This document shows, piece after piece, positions 46,170 through 55,880 of a DNA stretch of 64,000 nucleotides. Position 1 is the stretch's first letter; each line of letters begins with the position of its first letter. This DNA is from Flavobacterium psychrolimnae. GTDB lineage: Bacteria; Bacteroidota; Bacteroidia; Flavobacteriales; Flavobacteriaceae. The notes beneath the pieces are model-generated. The model saw only the letters and a program-made list of their open reading frames with translations, did not search any database and was not told the DNA's origin. The stretch covers positions 1 through 64,000 of the forward strand of contig NZ_QNUX01000014.1 of the NCBI RefSeq assembly GCF_003312425.1. Direction: 5' to 3'. A program made the position numbers and the translations under genes.

Positions 46170-46650
46170 TTTTAAATTTTAGGGTAAATTGATTTAAAAC
46201 GATACCTAATTTTGAGTTAATGTCTAATCAACTGTATTAGTTGAAAATTAGTCTTTAAAAAAGTGCATTTTGGTAATTTATTTTAAATGTGAATTAGAGT
46301 TGGTTTTAAAAATTATGGATTGGTTTTTAAATGTTTTTTTCTTTTTTCACCTCGTATGGAGTTGAGTTAAATATGTTGTCGATTTAGGGGCGGTGATTGC
46401 TTCTTTGGTTACCTATCACTCATTTATAAATGGAGTAAAAATAAAACAAATAAAAGCCAAAAATTTGTATTTTTTGACTGTATCACAGGCTTGTTAACTT
46501 GAGTAATATGCTTGTAAGATTGGTAAAAATTCTAGATGAAAAATAATATCCACAGGTGTGATATTATCTGAGAATCAATTGATAAAAAAAGTATCATTAT
46601 ATTTATGTTTATAAGCTTAATTTTCACAATTCAAATAAATATTTATAATT
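46170..46650. other. Intergenic region upstream of the first GH26 gene
   Basis: About 480 AT-rich bases with no credible frame. It should carry the promoter and regulator sites for the GH26 gene at 46651, but no exact TAnnTTTG box was found. TATATTTA just before 46605 is the nearest match. Confidence 0.4.
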
Positions 46651-47793
46651 ATGAATAAAAAAGTATTTTATAATATTCTATGCACAGTAACCTTTTTATT
46701 GGTAGGAAATTTTGTTTCTGGTCAGATCGACAAAGATGCAACTAAAGAAACCAAAGCCTTATACAAAAACCTGAAAGATATCTCTAAAAGGAGCATACTT
46801 TTTGCACATCAACATGCTACTGAATATGGCCATGGTTGGAGTGGTGATGCCAATCGCTCTGATGTAAAATCGGTTACGGGATCATTTCCTGCAATGGTAG
46901 GTATCGATTTTAGCGGATTATCTGGGAGATCAGAAGCAGATATCGAAAAAACTAAAGAAGACTTAAGAAAAAATGTTGTAGATACCTACAATAGAGGTGG
47001 TGTAACTACAGCTGCATGGCATTTTTCAAATCCAGCTTCTAAAGATGGGTTTTATTGGAAAGAGGGGGTATCTTTAGCTTCAATGTCATTGATCAAGCCT
47101 GGAGGTTCAAAACACGAAGAGTATAAAAAAATTCTAAAGAATATTGCAGATTTTGCTAATTCTGTAAAAGGGAGTAATGGCAAGTTGGCTCCTATAATCT
47201 TTAGGCCTTATCATGAATTTGACGGAGAATGGTTTTGGTGGGGAAAACCGTATACCTCTCGTGAAGATTTTATCGCCGTCTGGCAGTTCACAGTTTCTTA
47301 CTTAAGAGATACTTTAAAGATTCATAATTTCATATACGCATTTTCACCCGATAACAAATTTAATACGGAAGAGGAGTTTTTAGAGCGTTTTCCTGGTAAT
47401 GATTATGTGGATATGGTAGGGATGGATAATTATGGTGATTTTGGAAGAGATGGGAATTATAATATTGAAAGAGCTATAAAGAAGCTTAAAATAGTTTCAG
47501 ACTACGGTATTAAGAATAATAAATTAGCGGCGTTAACAGAAACTGGATTAGAATCGATTCCAAATCCAATATGGTGGACAGAAACTTTGCTAAAAGTATT
47601 GAAGTCTGAAAACATGCAATTGTCATATGTGTTAGTTTGGAGAAATGATACACAAAGTCCAACACATTATTATGCGCCATTTCCCGGGCAAGATAGTGCT
47701 CCTGATTTCTTGAAATTTTATAATGACCCCTTTACTATTTTTGAAAAAGATTTAAAGAAAATATACAAGCGTAAATTTTTAGGAATATTCTAA
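46651..47793 (+). CDS. GH26 endo-beta-1,4-mannanase
   Basis: A 380-residue exported enzyme with a signal peptide ending near FVSG-Q25. The GH26 barrel shows the acid/base Glu189 in IIFRPYHEFDGEWFWWG and nucleophile Glu297 in LAALTETGLE; the FAHQHATEYGHGW substrate loop is also typical. The lack of a lipobox suggests a periplasmic or secreted form, unlike the two lipoprotein GH26 enzymes at 49654 and 54735. It should cut mannan or galactomannan to mannobiose or short oligosaccharides. It stands alone on the plus strand, 435 bases from the oppositely oriented GH5 gene. Confidence 0.93.
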   Translation: MNKKVFYNILCTVTFLLVGNFVSGQIDKDATKETKALYKNLKDISKRSILFAHQHATEYGHGWSGDANRSDVKSVTGSFPAMVGIDFSGLSGRSEADIEKTKEDLRKNVVDTYNRGGVTTAAWHFSNPASKDGFYWKEGVSLASMSLIKPGGSKHEEYKKILKNIADFANSVKGSNGKLAPIIFRPYHEFDGEWFWWGKPYTSREDFIAVWQFTVSYLRDTLKIHNFIYAFSPDNKFNTEEEFLERFPGNDYVDMVGMDNYGDFGRDGNYNIERAIKKLKIVSDYGIKNNKLAALTETGLESIPNPIWWTETLLKVLKSENMQLSYVLVWRNDTQSPTHYYAPFPGQDSAPDFLKFYNDPFTIFEKDLKKIYKRKFLGIF

Positions 47794-47865
47794 TTTTTCA
47801 AAATACACTGTCCAGAGCTGAAAGAGGGATAGTGGACTAATAAAAAATAAAAAGCATAATTTTTT

Positions 47866-47897
47866 AAACAGTAGTAAACCAACGTTAACTACTGTTT
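47866..47897 (+). terminator. Terminator after the first GH26 gene
   Basis: AAACAGTAGT (47866-47875) and ACTACTGTTT (47888-47897) form a perfect 10-bp stem with a twelve-base loop, followed by TTTTTGTG. Confidence 0.85.
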
Positions 47898-47977
47898 TTT
47901 TGTGTTATAAGTTCTTATTTTGATTTTAAAATTAACCCATTGGTCATAATTCGAAAAATATTTCTTTTTATTAATGA

Positions 47978-48150
47978 TTTTGGAGAAAGAATTCTTGCTG
48001 CAAAAGTAAATTTAAAACTATGTCCGGAACAATAAAAAATTCATGAACTGGAAAAGACTCAAAATGTTGAGTTGGAGCGAGAGATATTAAAAAAAGCAAT
48101 AGGTGTTTTTGCCAATAGCGGTCGATAATTTATAGTTTCATTAAAAATCG
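47978..48150 (+). pseudogene. Relic of an IS3-family orfA
   Basis: This stretch is clearly similar at the DNA level to positions 840-1010 of the IS3 element. Both contain a GAACTGG-AAAAGACTCAAA-AT segment, then GAG-TTGGAGCGAGA-ATATTAAAAAAAGCAAT and the following TTTATGGTTTCATTAAAAA-like end. Stops interrupt the frame (for example TAA within the part matching the helix after the zipper start). No orfB or terminal repeat is present. It is an old, truncated insertion between the convergent GH26 and GH5 genes. Confidence 0.75.
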
Positions 48151-48227
48151 GAAGTGCTAAAAAATAAGAAGGACGACATTAAAACCTATGTTTTTATTTT
48201 ATGAATTTAAAATAGTGGGCTACCTTT

Positions 48228-49517
48228 CTATTTAAGTTTCAAATTATATTCTTTTACCAATTCCAGTGTTAATTTGTCTGTCGAGAAAACAGTATTCAAA
48301 CCTTGTGGTTCTTGCGGTGGATCAGTAGTAAAAGGGTCACCAACATTCCATTTTCCTGAAGTATTAACAGCTTTTCCTTCGCCGCCAAAACCCCAAAAAT
48401 TAACACCCTGCAAAGTCTCATTATTGCTGCGACTTAAAACTAATTTTTCAAATAAAGCATTGTAAAATGCGTTTCTATCCAATACCGAGGAATTTGTTAG
48501 TAGGCTTTCATTGGCTCTTGGTAATCCAAATTCTTCAATAACAATGGGGCGACCTAATTTTTTGGCTACTTCGACATGCTCGTTTATGTATGCTGTAGCT
48601 TTTTCAATCGCAATTGGCAAAGTAGTTTTTGCGTCTTCAGCGTTGAACCAACCCCAGTTTTTTGGCCAGATATGCATAGTTAAATAATCAATTTTCGGAT
48701 TCATATGCGTGCGTTCATAGGTAGCCAAATCATCATTTGATCCCGCTTTACCTTCAGAACCTGTCGAAATCAAATGATTGAAATCTAAACTATCAATCAA
48801 ATCAACAGTTTTGTTCAACCAAGCAGTAAATTTTTTTTCGTTTTCGATACTAAGAACACGGGGTTCATTGCCTATTTGCCAAGCCATAATCGCATTGTCT
48901 TCAGTATATTTCTTGTTAGTATAGGCATTTATTCGGCCCAAAATATATTTTATATGATTTTCAAAAGCCACCATACAAGGCTCACAACTGTGGTACTGTT
49001 TCACATAATCCATGAATTGAGGCCAAGAGTTGGGTTTAATGTTTGGATTCGGAATTTTGCCGAAGCCGTTCCATTCTAAATATTGCGACATACCACCTGA
49101 CCATTCCCAGTTGTTGTTGAGGTATAAAACCGCATACATGTTGCGTTTTCCCATTTCAGCAATCAGGAAATCCAAACCATCCAGCAAATCGGCATTGTAT
49201 TTTCCTTGTTCGTATTGCAAAGCCGGACTAACGGTATAATCATAGGTTCCACCATCAGCACCCACTAAGATTCTTAAATTGTCAATACCATTTTTCTTCA
49301 TTAAATCCAGTTCGCGAAGTAATCGTTTACGATCACCCACTTTTTTGGAACCTAGTAAACTGCCATACCAATAATTAGCACCCACATACGAATACGGTTT
49401 GTCACCTTTGAAAAATTGCGTCCCTTTTACGGTTATTGGCGCTTGTTTTTGTGCTGAACAAACAGTTGCAGAAGCACAAATAGCGAGTAGCATTATTTTT
49501 AAAACTAAATTCCTCAT
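48228..49517 (-). CDS. GH5 endo-beta-1,4-mannanase (GH5_7-like)
   Basis: A 429-residue exported glycosidase with signal peptide MRNLVLKIMLLAICASATVCSA. The GH5 mannanase barrel opens with FFKGDKPYSYVGANYWYG. The acid/base is Glu218 in MAWQIGNEPR, with the conserved LTMHIWPKNWGW block and the nucleophile glutamate in IVIEEFGLPR (E328/E329). These features fit subfamily 7 mannanases better than cellulases. It hydrolyses internal beta-1,4-mannosidic bonds, complementing the GH26 enzymes. It is 136 bases downstream of the GH26 lipoprotein gene on the same strand, at the end of the minus-strand mannan series. Confidence 0.92.
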   Translation of the reverse strand: MRNLVLKIMLLAICASATVCSAQKQAPITVKGTQFFKGDKPYSYVGANYWYGSLLGSKKVGDRKRLLRELDLMKKNGIDNLRILVGADGGTYDYTVSPALQYEQGKYNADLLDGLDFLIAEMGKRNMYAVLYLNNNWEWSGGMSQYLEWNGFGKIPNPNIKPNSWPQFMDYVKQYHSCEPCMVAFENHIKYILGRINAYTNKKYTEDNAIMAWQIGNEPRVLSIENEKKFTAWLNKTVDLIDSLDFNHLISTGSEGKAGSNDDLATYERTHMNPKIDYLTMHIWPKNWGWFNAEDAKTTLPIAIEKATAYINEHVEVAKKLGRPIVIEEFGLPRANESLLTNSSVLDRNAFYNALFEKLVLSRSNNETLQGVNFWGFGGEGKAVNTSGKWNVGDPFTTDPPQEPQGLNTVFSTDKLTLELVKEYNLKLK

Positions 49518-49653
49518 ATTTTTTTATTTAGGGGATATTTCCAGCTATACTTTTTAATCTTTTATTTTTTAAAGAAAAAAATAAAAGGATTTACACTGCT
49601 ATCTGGGCTAGGGCAATTGTTGTCGTCAAATATTTATAGGTTCCTTTGTATGC

Positions 49654-50895
49654 CTAATTTGGTAATACATACATTTTAGGCAATGTATTTACTAATACCG
49701 ACTTTGGTTTACTGGTAAAACTTGTGAAGTCAGGTGCATTTGACAAAGAAGGAGTTGGCACATAATAACCATCTCGAGTATTGTTCCAAAACATTACAAA
49801 ACTAATCTCGACATTGTTTACAGTTAGAGCATTATATAAATAATTAGAGAACCATCCAGATATAGGAGTATTTGTAGTTGTTACTTGGTAACCAGTTTCG
49901 GTCAATGCGGCAATTTTTACCTTGCTTTTAGCTAAATCGGAGACCATTTTCAATTTTGAATTGGCTCTGTCTGAACCGGGTTGTCCTTGATTGTTAAAAT
50001 CACCATAATTATCCATACCTAAAACATCAACAAAAGCATCGCCTGGATAGCGACTCAAATAATTAGCTGATGTTGTGTATGTATTGTCAGGAGAAAATGC
50101 ATACAATACATTGTGCAGGCCTTTACTGTTTTTAAGATAATTGACAGTAAACTGAAAACCAGTTTTGTAATCCTCGGGTGAGCAATAATCAGCACCCCAC
50201 CAAAACCAATTTCCGTCAAACTCATGAAAAGGTCTAAAGATGACAGGGATTAACTCACCATTGCTTCCTTTTAAATTAGAAATTACCGATGCTATTTTAT
50301 CGAGTTTTAATTTATACCAATCATGCTTTGAGCCTCCCGGCAAAATACTTTTGAAAGCAGTAGCTTTTTCGGCTGCACTCATGTCATTAGCATAGAAACT
50401 GTCCTCTTTGTTTGGCTCTCTCAAATGCCAGCAGAAAACATTAATCATACCTTTTGCGTAAGCTTGTTTGGCATCTTCCGTAATCATTTTTTCTTGTTGG
50501 TAAAACCAGTTGTCGTTTTGACCCGTATTATTTTTGTCGGTAATAAACATGAAGTCAGAACCTAATAGTGCAGGATCATTTCCGGTTGTTTTTTTGATGT
50601 CGGACATTGACGATGAGCCATTGTTGTAAAAAGAATTGAATGCATCTTGTTGTCCAATGGCAAATTTAGTTTTAGCAAGTTTCTTTAGATTGTAAAATAA
50701 AGCAATCGTTTCTGCTGTAGCGCTAGCATCAACCATATATGTTTTTACATTCACGGTAGTTAAAGCATCTGTATCAGAAACTGGTGTATTGACTGGTGGC
50801 GATACAATCGTATCAGGAGTATCAAGACCTGAAGAGCAGCCTGAAATAAAGAATGTAAAGCAAAGTACTGGGATTAAAAGATATAATTTATTCAT
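49654..50895 (-). CDS. GH26 endo-beta-1,4-mannanase, lipoprotein
   Basis: A 413-residue lipoprotein (ISG-Cys20) with a short Thr/Pro/Val-rich linker to about residue 50. The GH26 barrel has the acid/base glutamate in VIFRPFHEFDGNWFWWG and the nucleophile glutamate in IAALTETGYQ. A lipid anchor suggests outer-membrane placement, either on the surface for initial attack or facing the periplasm. The gene start overlaps the end of the epimerase gene by 8 bases, tying it to the mannobiose epimerase/phosphorylase operon, as in the ManA-ManB-ManC arrangement described in Bacteroides fragilis. Confidence 0.93.
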   Translation of the reverse strand: MNKLYLLIPVLCFTFFISGCSSGLDTPDTIVSPPVNTPVSDTDALTTVNVKTYMVDASATAETIALFYNLKKLAKTKFAIGQQDAFNSFYNNGSSSMSDIKKTTGNDPALLGSDFMFITDKNNTGQNDNWFYQQEKMITEDAKQAYAKGMINVFCWHLREPNKEDSFYANDMSAAEKATAFKSILPGGSKHDWYKLKLDKIASVISNLKGSNGELIPVIFRPFHEFDGNWFWWGADYCSPEDYKTGFQFTVNYLKNSKGLHNVLYAFSPDNTYTTSANYLSRYPGDAFVDVLGMDNYGDFNNQGQPGSDRANSKLKMVSDLAKSKVKIAALTETGYQVTTTNTPISGWFSNYLYNALTVNNVEISFVMFWNNTRDGYYVPTPSLSNAPDFTSFTSKPKSVLVNTLPKMYVLPN

Positions 50896-52090
50896 TTTTA
50901 ATTGTTTTAATGCGGTTAATGATTTCTATGCAAGCACGACCATTGTGATACGGGCATTTCCAGAAACCAGCTTTGTCTTTTTTTATTACTGAATAATCAG
51001 CATTAATCCCCCAATACCATTCTCCATTTAGGGTATCAAGAATGTATGTTTTAACAAAATCCCAATTTTTTAATACAATATCTAAATAGGCTTTATCACT
51101 TGTTAATTGATAAGTATTAAAAAAACCTATCATCAGTTCTGCTTGTGGCCACCAGTGTTTTTCGGCAATTAATTGATTGCTTTCTGGGTCTAATTCATAC
51201 CATAAACCGCCATCTACATCAATTCCTTCTTTTGTACTGTTAGTGAGTTGAATAGCGTGTATTTTGTAACGTGCAATCATTGTAGCGTCTTCTGAAATCT
51301 CGGCACATTGTAATAGGAGCCAGGCAGCTTCAATGTCATGGCCATAAGAAATTACATCGGGTTTTTCTATCCAGTTTTCATCAAAAAATAGCTTTAAATG
51401 CCCCGTTTCTTCGTTTATAAAATGAGTGTCGATAACCTGTAATATTTCGATGATATCTTTTTGTAAGGTCTCATCTTTCCACACTTTGTACAAATTAGCA
51501 TATGCTTCGACGATATGCAAATGGGTGTTCATTGTTTTCTTTTCGTTAGCATCTTTATCGCTCAAGCGTAAATCAGTAATGATTTTCCAATCCCGTGTAA
51601 AAGCTTCTAGATATCCTTTGTTTATTGGATCATAACTGTGCTCTTGAATCTTTTTGTACAAATCAATGGCTACTTCTAGTGCTTTCTCCTCTTTGGAAAC
51701 AGCATAATATTCAGTCATACCATAGATAACAAATGCTATTGCATAGATTTGGTTTTTGGTGTCTTTTGGAGTTCCATCGGAATGAAGACTCCAAAAAGTT
51801 CCACCAAATTCCGTATCATAAAAATGTGATAATATATAATCAAAAGCTCTTTTTGCTATTATTTTATGTTCTTCGTTTTTGGTTATTTTAAAAGCTGATG
51901 AAAATGTCCATAGGATTCGTGCATTTAAAACAGAGCCTTTTTCGGCATCGATATTAATAATTTCATTAGAATCAATTTGACCAATGAAACCTCCATTTTT
52001 GGTATCCATAGTAAACTTCGACCAATACCAAAGGATAGAATCGAGTTCAGTAGTAAGTTCTGACTGTAATTGATTTATAGGTGTCGACAC
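50888..52090 (-). CDS. AGE-family epimerase, probable cellobiose/mannobiose 2-epimerase
   Basis: A 400-residue cytoplasmic (alpha/alpha)6-barrel epimerase of the usual length for cellobiose 2-epimerases. Conserved histidine-bearing blocks are present: ISYGHDIEAAWLL, EKHWWPQAELMIGF and KCPYHNGRACIEI. Together with GH130 immediately upstream, the expected reaction is beta-1,4-mannobiose to mannosyl-beta-1,4-glucose, the substrate of the phosphorylase. The start codon is GTG at 52090; no nearby ATG preserves the N-terminal helix, and the gene begins 2 bases after the GH130 stop, suggesting translational coupling. It also overlaps the following GH26 gene. Confidence 0.93.
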   Translation of the reverse strand: MSTPINQLQSELTTELDSILWYWSKFTMDTKNGGFIGQIDSNEIINIDAEKGSVLNARILWTFSSAFKITKNEEHKIIAKRAFDYILSHFYDTEFGGTFWSLHSDGTPKDTKNQIYAIAFVIYGMTEYYAVSKEEKALEVAIDLYKKIQEHSYDPINKGYLEAFTRDWKIITDLRLSDKDANEKKTMNTHLHIVEAYANLYKVWKDETLQKDIIEILQVIDTHFINEETGHLKLFFDENWIEKPDVISYGHDIEAAWLLLQCAEISEDATMIARYKIHAIQLTNSTKEGIDVDGGLWYELDPESNQLIAEKHWWPQAELMIGFFNTYQLTSDKAYLDIVLKNWDFVKTYILDTLNGEWYWGINADYSVIKKDKAGFWKCPYHNGRACIEIINRIKTIKNE

Positions 52091-52092
52091 GT

Positions 52093-53286
52093 TTATGAAA
52101 TTGCTTTGTTTTTATCTACTAGTCGAATAATAGTATTCACAGAACCTGCTGATGTAAAAGTATCTTCGGGCGTGTTTATGACATAATCAATCAATTTATC
52201 AACGGATGAAACGGCAACATGCATTCTTGTATCTGAAGAGGCATAATAGATATATACAGTTCCGTCGCTGTCTTCAATCCAACCATTAGAAAACACTACA
52301 TTTGAGACATCGCCAATTCTTTCTATTCCTTCAGGAGCCATAAAGTGTCCTGCAGGTTTATAGATTACTTTTGAAATATCATTTAAATCTGTCATGAACA
52401 TATATAGTGTATAACGCAATCCTGCAGCAGTATTTCTTACGCCATGTGCTAAATGCAACCAACCTTTTTCTGTTTTTATTGGAGCTGGTCCTAAGCCATT
52501 TTTAAGTTCATAAACAGTATGGTATTGTTTTCCGTAGATGATAGCTTCGTTTTGTACAATTGGATTTGTCATATCGTCAACATATCCTAATCCTACACCG
52601 CCACCGTTTCCTATGTCAATAAAACCGTCTTGTGGACGTGTGTATAAAGCATACTTTCCATTGACAAACTCAGGATGTAAAACTACATTTCGTTGTTGTC
52701 CTGTATTTGAAATTAGATCTGGTAATCTTTCAAAATTAATTAAATCTTTGGTGCGAACAATTCCTGCATTGGCAATAGCGGAACTAGTATCTCCAGCGGG
52801 GGCTTTTGGATCTTTTCTCTCAGTACAAAAAATGCCGTAAATCCAACCATCTTCATGGTTGACCAAACGCATATCGTACACATTAGTATCTGGTTCCTCG
52901 GTTTGGGGTAAAACACATGGTTTCTCCCAGAATTTAAAATTATCTAATCCGTTTGGACTTTCGGCGATTGCAATAAAAGATTTTCGATCGAAACCTTCTA
53001 CGCGAACGGCAAGAATAAATTTATTTTCCCATTTTATAGCACCAGAATTGAACGCAGCATTAATGCCAATTCGTTCTAGTAATAATGGATTTGTATTCTC
53101 ATTTAAATCATATCGCCATTCAATAGGAGTATGGCTTGCTGTAATGATGGGATTTTTATAACGAACGAATATACCGTTGCCAACAGATGACTGAGATTCG
53201 TTTTTTTGCTCGATAAGCTGCTGAAATTCATTTTCAATTTCAGCTTTTCTTTTTTGGAAACGGGTAATTACTGTTTTTGTATTCAT
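52093..53286 (-). CDS. GH130 4-O-beta-D-mannosyl-D-glucose phosphorylase
   Basis: A 397-residue cytoplasmic phosphorylase, matching GH130 subfamily 1. The five-bladed propeller motifs include GNGIFVRYKNPIITASHTP near residue 36, the general-acid aspartate in EEPDTNVYDMRLV, and HGVRNTAAGLRYTLY with phosphate-binding residues. It should use inorganic phosphate to split mannosyl-glucose to alpha-mannose-1-phosphate and glucose, saving ATP. The epimerase that makes its substrate is encoded 2 bases downstream and a GPH transporter 24 bases upstream, so transport, phosphorolysis and epimerisation are one transcription unit. Confidence 0.94.
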   Translation of the reverse strand: MNTKTVITRFQKRKAEIENEFQQLIEQKNESQSSVGNGIFVRYKNPIITASHTPIEWRYDLNENTNPLLLERIGINAAFNSGAIKWENKFILAVRVEGFDRKSFIAIAESPNGLDNFKFWEKPCVLPQTEEPDTNVYDMRLVNHEDGWIYGIFCTERKDPKAPAGDTSSAIANAGIVRTKDLINFERLPDLISNTGQQRNVVLHPEFVNGKYALYTRPQDGFIDIGNGGGVGLGYVDDMTNPIVQNEAIIYGKQYHTVYELKNGLGPAPIKTEKGWLHLAHGVRNTAAGLRYTLYMFMTDLNDISKVIYKPAGHFMAPEGIERIGDVSNVVFSNGWIEDSDGTVYIYYASSDTRMHVAVSSVDKLIDYVINTPEDTFTSAGSVNTIIRLVDKNKAIS

Positions 53287-53310
53287 AGTTGAAAGTGCTA
53301 GAATAAAGTA

Positions 53311-54702
53311 TTAATTAGTTAAATTTCTTTTGCTGTTAAGTTCCTGTTCAATAATCTGTAATTTTTTTTCTGTTAGTGGGTAAAACACAATAAATAGTAC
53401 TGAAATCACAGCGGCTAACGCTGGAAGTATACTAAGCATGAGTTGGATTCCGTTTTGTGTAACCGCAGTTTGTTCAATATTTGCTTGGAATCCGTAGTAT
53501 GCCAGTAGCCATCCTGTCGCTGCACCTCCGATGGTCCATCCAAATTTTTGAGACATCGAAGAAGCTGAAAATACAAGTCCTGTAGCGCGTCTTCCTTGTT
53601 TCCATTCTGAATAATCAGCACTATCGGCATACATTGACCATATCAAAGGAAAGATACAGCCCGCACAAATGCTTATTAATACTTGGAAAATCATAATTAG
53701 TAAAACTTCTTCTTTTCCAAAAAAGTAAAAAATCACACTCAAAATCGCAGCCAAAGACATTGCTCCCAAAAAGGTGTTCTTTTTGCCAATTCTATTAGCA
53801 ATTGGCGTTGCTGCAATTACTCCAATTATATTTGCTGCTTGTCCCAAAACCAAGTAAAGAGAAGTTGGTGTCATCGCAAAGGTTTCTCCAAAGAGATTAA
53901 AACTATAATTTACCGTATTGCTGACATAGTATTTGAAATAATAAACTGCTGCACCATCACGGATAGAATTAAAGATTAATGCCCCAATTCCTGCACCAAG
54001 AAGAATCCACCAAGGTTTATTTTTCCAAAGATCTCTTAGGTCTTCTTTTAAGTCAGTTTTTTCATCTGAAATTGGTTGGACTCTTTCTTTGGTTAAAAAA
54101 AAGCAACCCCAGAAAAAGAAAGTAGTGATAATTCCAAAGATTATAATGGTGTACAACCACCCTTTTTCTGAATTCATGTTGCCACCAAAATAATTCACCA
54201 AAGGTTCGATGAGCCATAACGCTAATAAACTTCCTGCGAAAGCAAAAACCATTCTATACGATGAAAGAGTAGTTCGTTCTTTTCTATCGGATGAAAGTAC
54301 TCCAAGTAATGAGGCATATGGTACATTTATAATAGAATAAACCATCATCATTAGTGAATAGGTAATGTAGGCGTAGATTATTTTTCCTTTTTCATCAAAA
54401 TCAGGTGTATAAAAAGTTAGAACTCCGATTACTGCAAAAGGGATTGCAGTCCATAAAAGATAGGGTCTGAATTTTCCCCATCGCGTTTTTGTACGGTCAG
54501 CAATTATTCCTACTAGTGGATCAAAACAAGAATCCCATATTCTAGTTATCAGAAACATAGTTCCTACAACTGCTGGTGCCAAACCAAAAACATCAGTGTA
54601 AAAAAACATGAGATACATACTGAATATTTTCCAGAACATGGAGGAAGCAGCATCTCCTAAGCCGTAACCAACTTTTTCTTTTATACTAATTTTATTGTGC
54701 AT
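53311..54702 (-). CDS. GPH/MFS-type sugar:cation symporter
   Basis: A 463-residue inner-membrane transporter with twelve predicted hydrophobic segments. The opening KISIKEKVGYGLGDAASSMFWKIFSMYLMFFYTDVFG and the loop RTKTRWGKFRPYLLW are signatures of the glycoside-pentoside-hexuronide:cation symporter family (MelB/XynB-like). It is placed between a GH26 gene (32 bases upstream) and the GH130 gene, so import of mannobiose or short manno-oligosaccharides from the periplasm is the natural assignment. Confidence 0.93.
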   Translation of the reverse strand: MHNKISIKEKVGYGLGDAASSMFWKIFSMYLMFFYTDVFGLAPAVVGTMFLITRIWDSCFDPLVGIIADRTKTRWGKFRPYLLWTAIPFAVIGVLTFYTPDFDEKGKIIYAYITYSLMMMVYSIINVPYASLLGVLSSDRKERTTLSSYRMVFAFAGSLLALWLIEPLVNYFGGNMNSEKGWLYTIIIFGIITTFFFWGCFFLTKERVQPISDEKTDLKEDLRDLWKNKPWWILLGAGIGALIFNSIRDGAAVYYFKYYVSNTVNYSFNLFGETFAMTPTSLYLVLGQAANIIGVIAATPIANRIGKKNTFLGAMSLAAILSVIFYFFGKEEVLLIMIFQVLISICAGCIFPLIWSMYADSADYSEWKQGRRATGLVFSASSMSQKFGWTIGGAATGWLLAYYGFQANIEQTAVTQNGIQLMLSILPALAAVISVLFIVFYPLTEKKLQIIEQELNSKRNLTN

Positions 54703-54734
54703 TTTTTAGGGTTTATAGGTCTAGTTTTAATAAT

Positions 54735-55880
54735 TTATTTTTGATACAGGTTTTGTTTTGCAGCTTCTTTTTCAAAGAAAGTTCGATCAAGATTATAAAA
54801 ATCTACGAAGTCTTTTTCGCTAATCTGTCCTTTATAAGGTGCATAGTAGTGCATTTTTTGTTCTTTTTCCTGCCATCCGTGGTTTCTCCATACTAAGACA
54901 TAGGAAATTTTGTAGTCACCTATGGCTTTCATGAGCGTATTAGTCCACCACTTATCATAAGGAATCGCTTCATAACCAGTTTCAGCAAATGCCATTATTT
55001 TATTTTGCTCTTTCGCAACTTCATTCATTATTTTAAATTGATTTTGACAATTTTCAACAAAGGAGTTATCTCTGTTAGGATTAGTGTATTGGTATTTGTC
55101 AAAGCTCAAGATATCGGCATAATTAGAACCTGGATAATATTCTAAAAATTCATCCTTCGTTTTAAAATCAGCAGTATTGTAGACATAAATTAAATTATGT
55201 ACTCCTTTTTTTTGTAAATAATCAATGGTGAATCTCCATAAAAGTTTGAATTCATCAGGATTCCCGTTGTTCTTACACCACCAAAACCAATTTCCTGTTA
55301 ATTCATGGTAAGGACGATACAAGATTGGAATTTGTTTACCCTTCCTATCTTTTAACGTTAAAATGTATTTTGCAGCTTCATCAAGCCAAGATTTGAATTT
55401 TTCATGGCTTTCTCCTCCTGGTAAAGCAGAGACTAAGGATTTTGGAGTGGTATCCCATGCGTTATTTCCAGTTAAAGGATTGTCTAAATGCCAACTTAGT
55501 GTTACAACGCCGCCTCTTGTGTGAGCATCTTTTATAAATTGCCTCATTTTGTCAAAAGGAACACCGTCAATATTAGTTGTAGATTTTTTTTCCAAGCCGC
55601 CCAGATCCCATCCGTAAACTGCAGGATAATCTCCGGTAACATCTTTTACATCACTTCTTTTCGTTTTGTATTTCCAGTTTACTCCATAAGCTAGGTCGTC
55701 TTGATGCCCAAAAAGAATTCCTTTTTCTACATTTAATATCAATTTTTTGTATAGTATTTTGGTTTCTGCTGTCGCATTTCTATCAGTGAGAGACGATTTT
55801 GTATCAATATTTTGCACTTTTGAAGAACAGGATGTCGCAATGCTAGTGCAGATAAGAATCAAATAAAATATTTTTTTCAT
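54735..55880 (-). CDS. GH26 beta-mannanase, lipoprotein
   Basis: A 381-residue lipoprotein (ATS-Cys18). The catalytic barrel carries the acid/base glutamate in ILYRPYHELTGNWFWWCKN and the nucleophile glutamate in MAFAETGYEAIPYDKWW. The third GH26 in the locus, it differs from the others around the active site (YHELTG instead of YHEFDG or FHEFDG), which may reflect another subsite preference such as mannobiose release. It is the first gene of the minus-strand series and is divergent from the AraC regulator gene, so both may be controlled from the 260-base gap between them. Confidence 0.93.
   Translation of the reverse strand: MKKIFYLILICTSIATSCSSKVQNIDTKSSLTDRNATAETKILYKKLILNVEKGILFGHQDDLAYGVNWKYKTKRSDVKDVTGDYPAVYGWDLGGLEKKSTTNIDGVPFDKMRQFIKDAHTRGGVVTLSWHLDNPLTGNNAWDTTPKSLVSALPGGESHEKFKSWLDEAAKYILTLKDRKGKQIPILYRPYHELTGNWFWWCKNNGNPDEFKLLWRFTIDYLQKKGVHNLIYVYNTADFKTKDEFLEYYPGSNYADILSFDKYQYTNPNRDNSFVENCQNQFKIMNEVAKEQNKIMAFAETGYEAIPYDKWWTNTLMKAIGDYKISYVLVWRNHGWQEKEQKMHYYAPYKGQISEKDFVDFYNLDRTFFEKEAAKQNLYQK

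Noticed and set aside
49559..49587. AT-only hairpin between the GH26 and GH5 genes as a terminator
   Set aside because: The stem is almost purely A/T and could arise by chance; the genes are probably co-transcribed.
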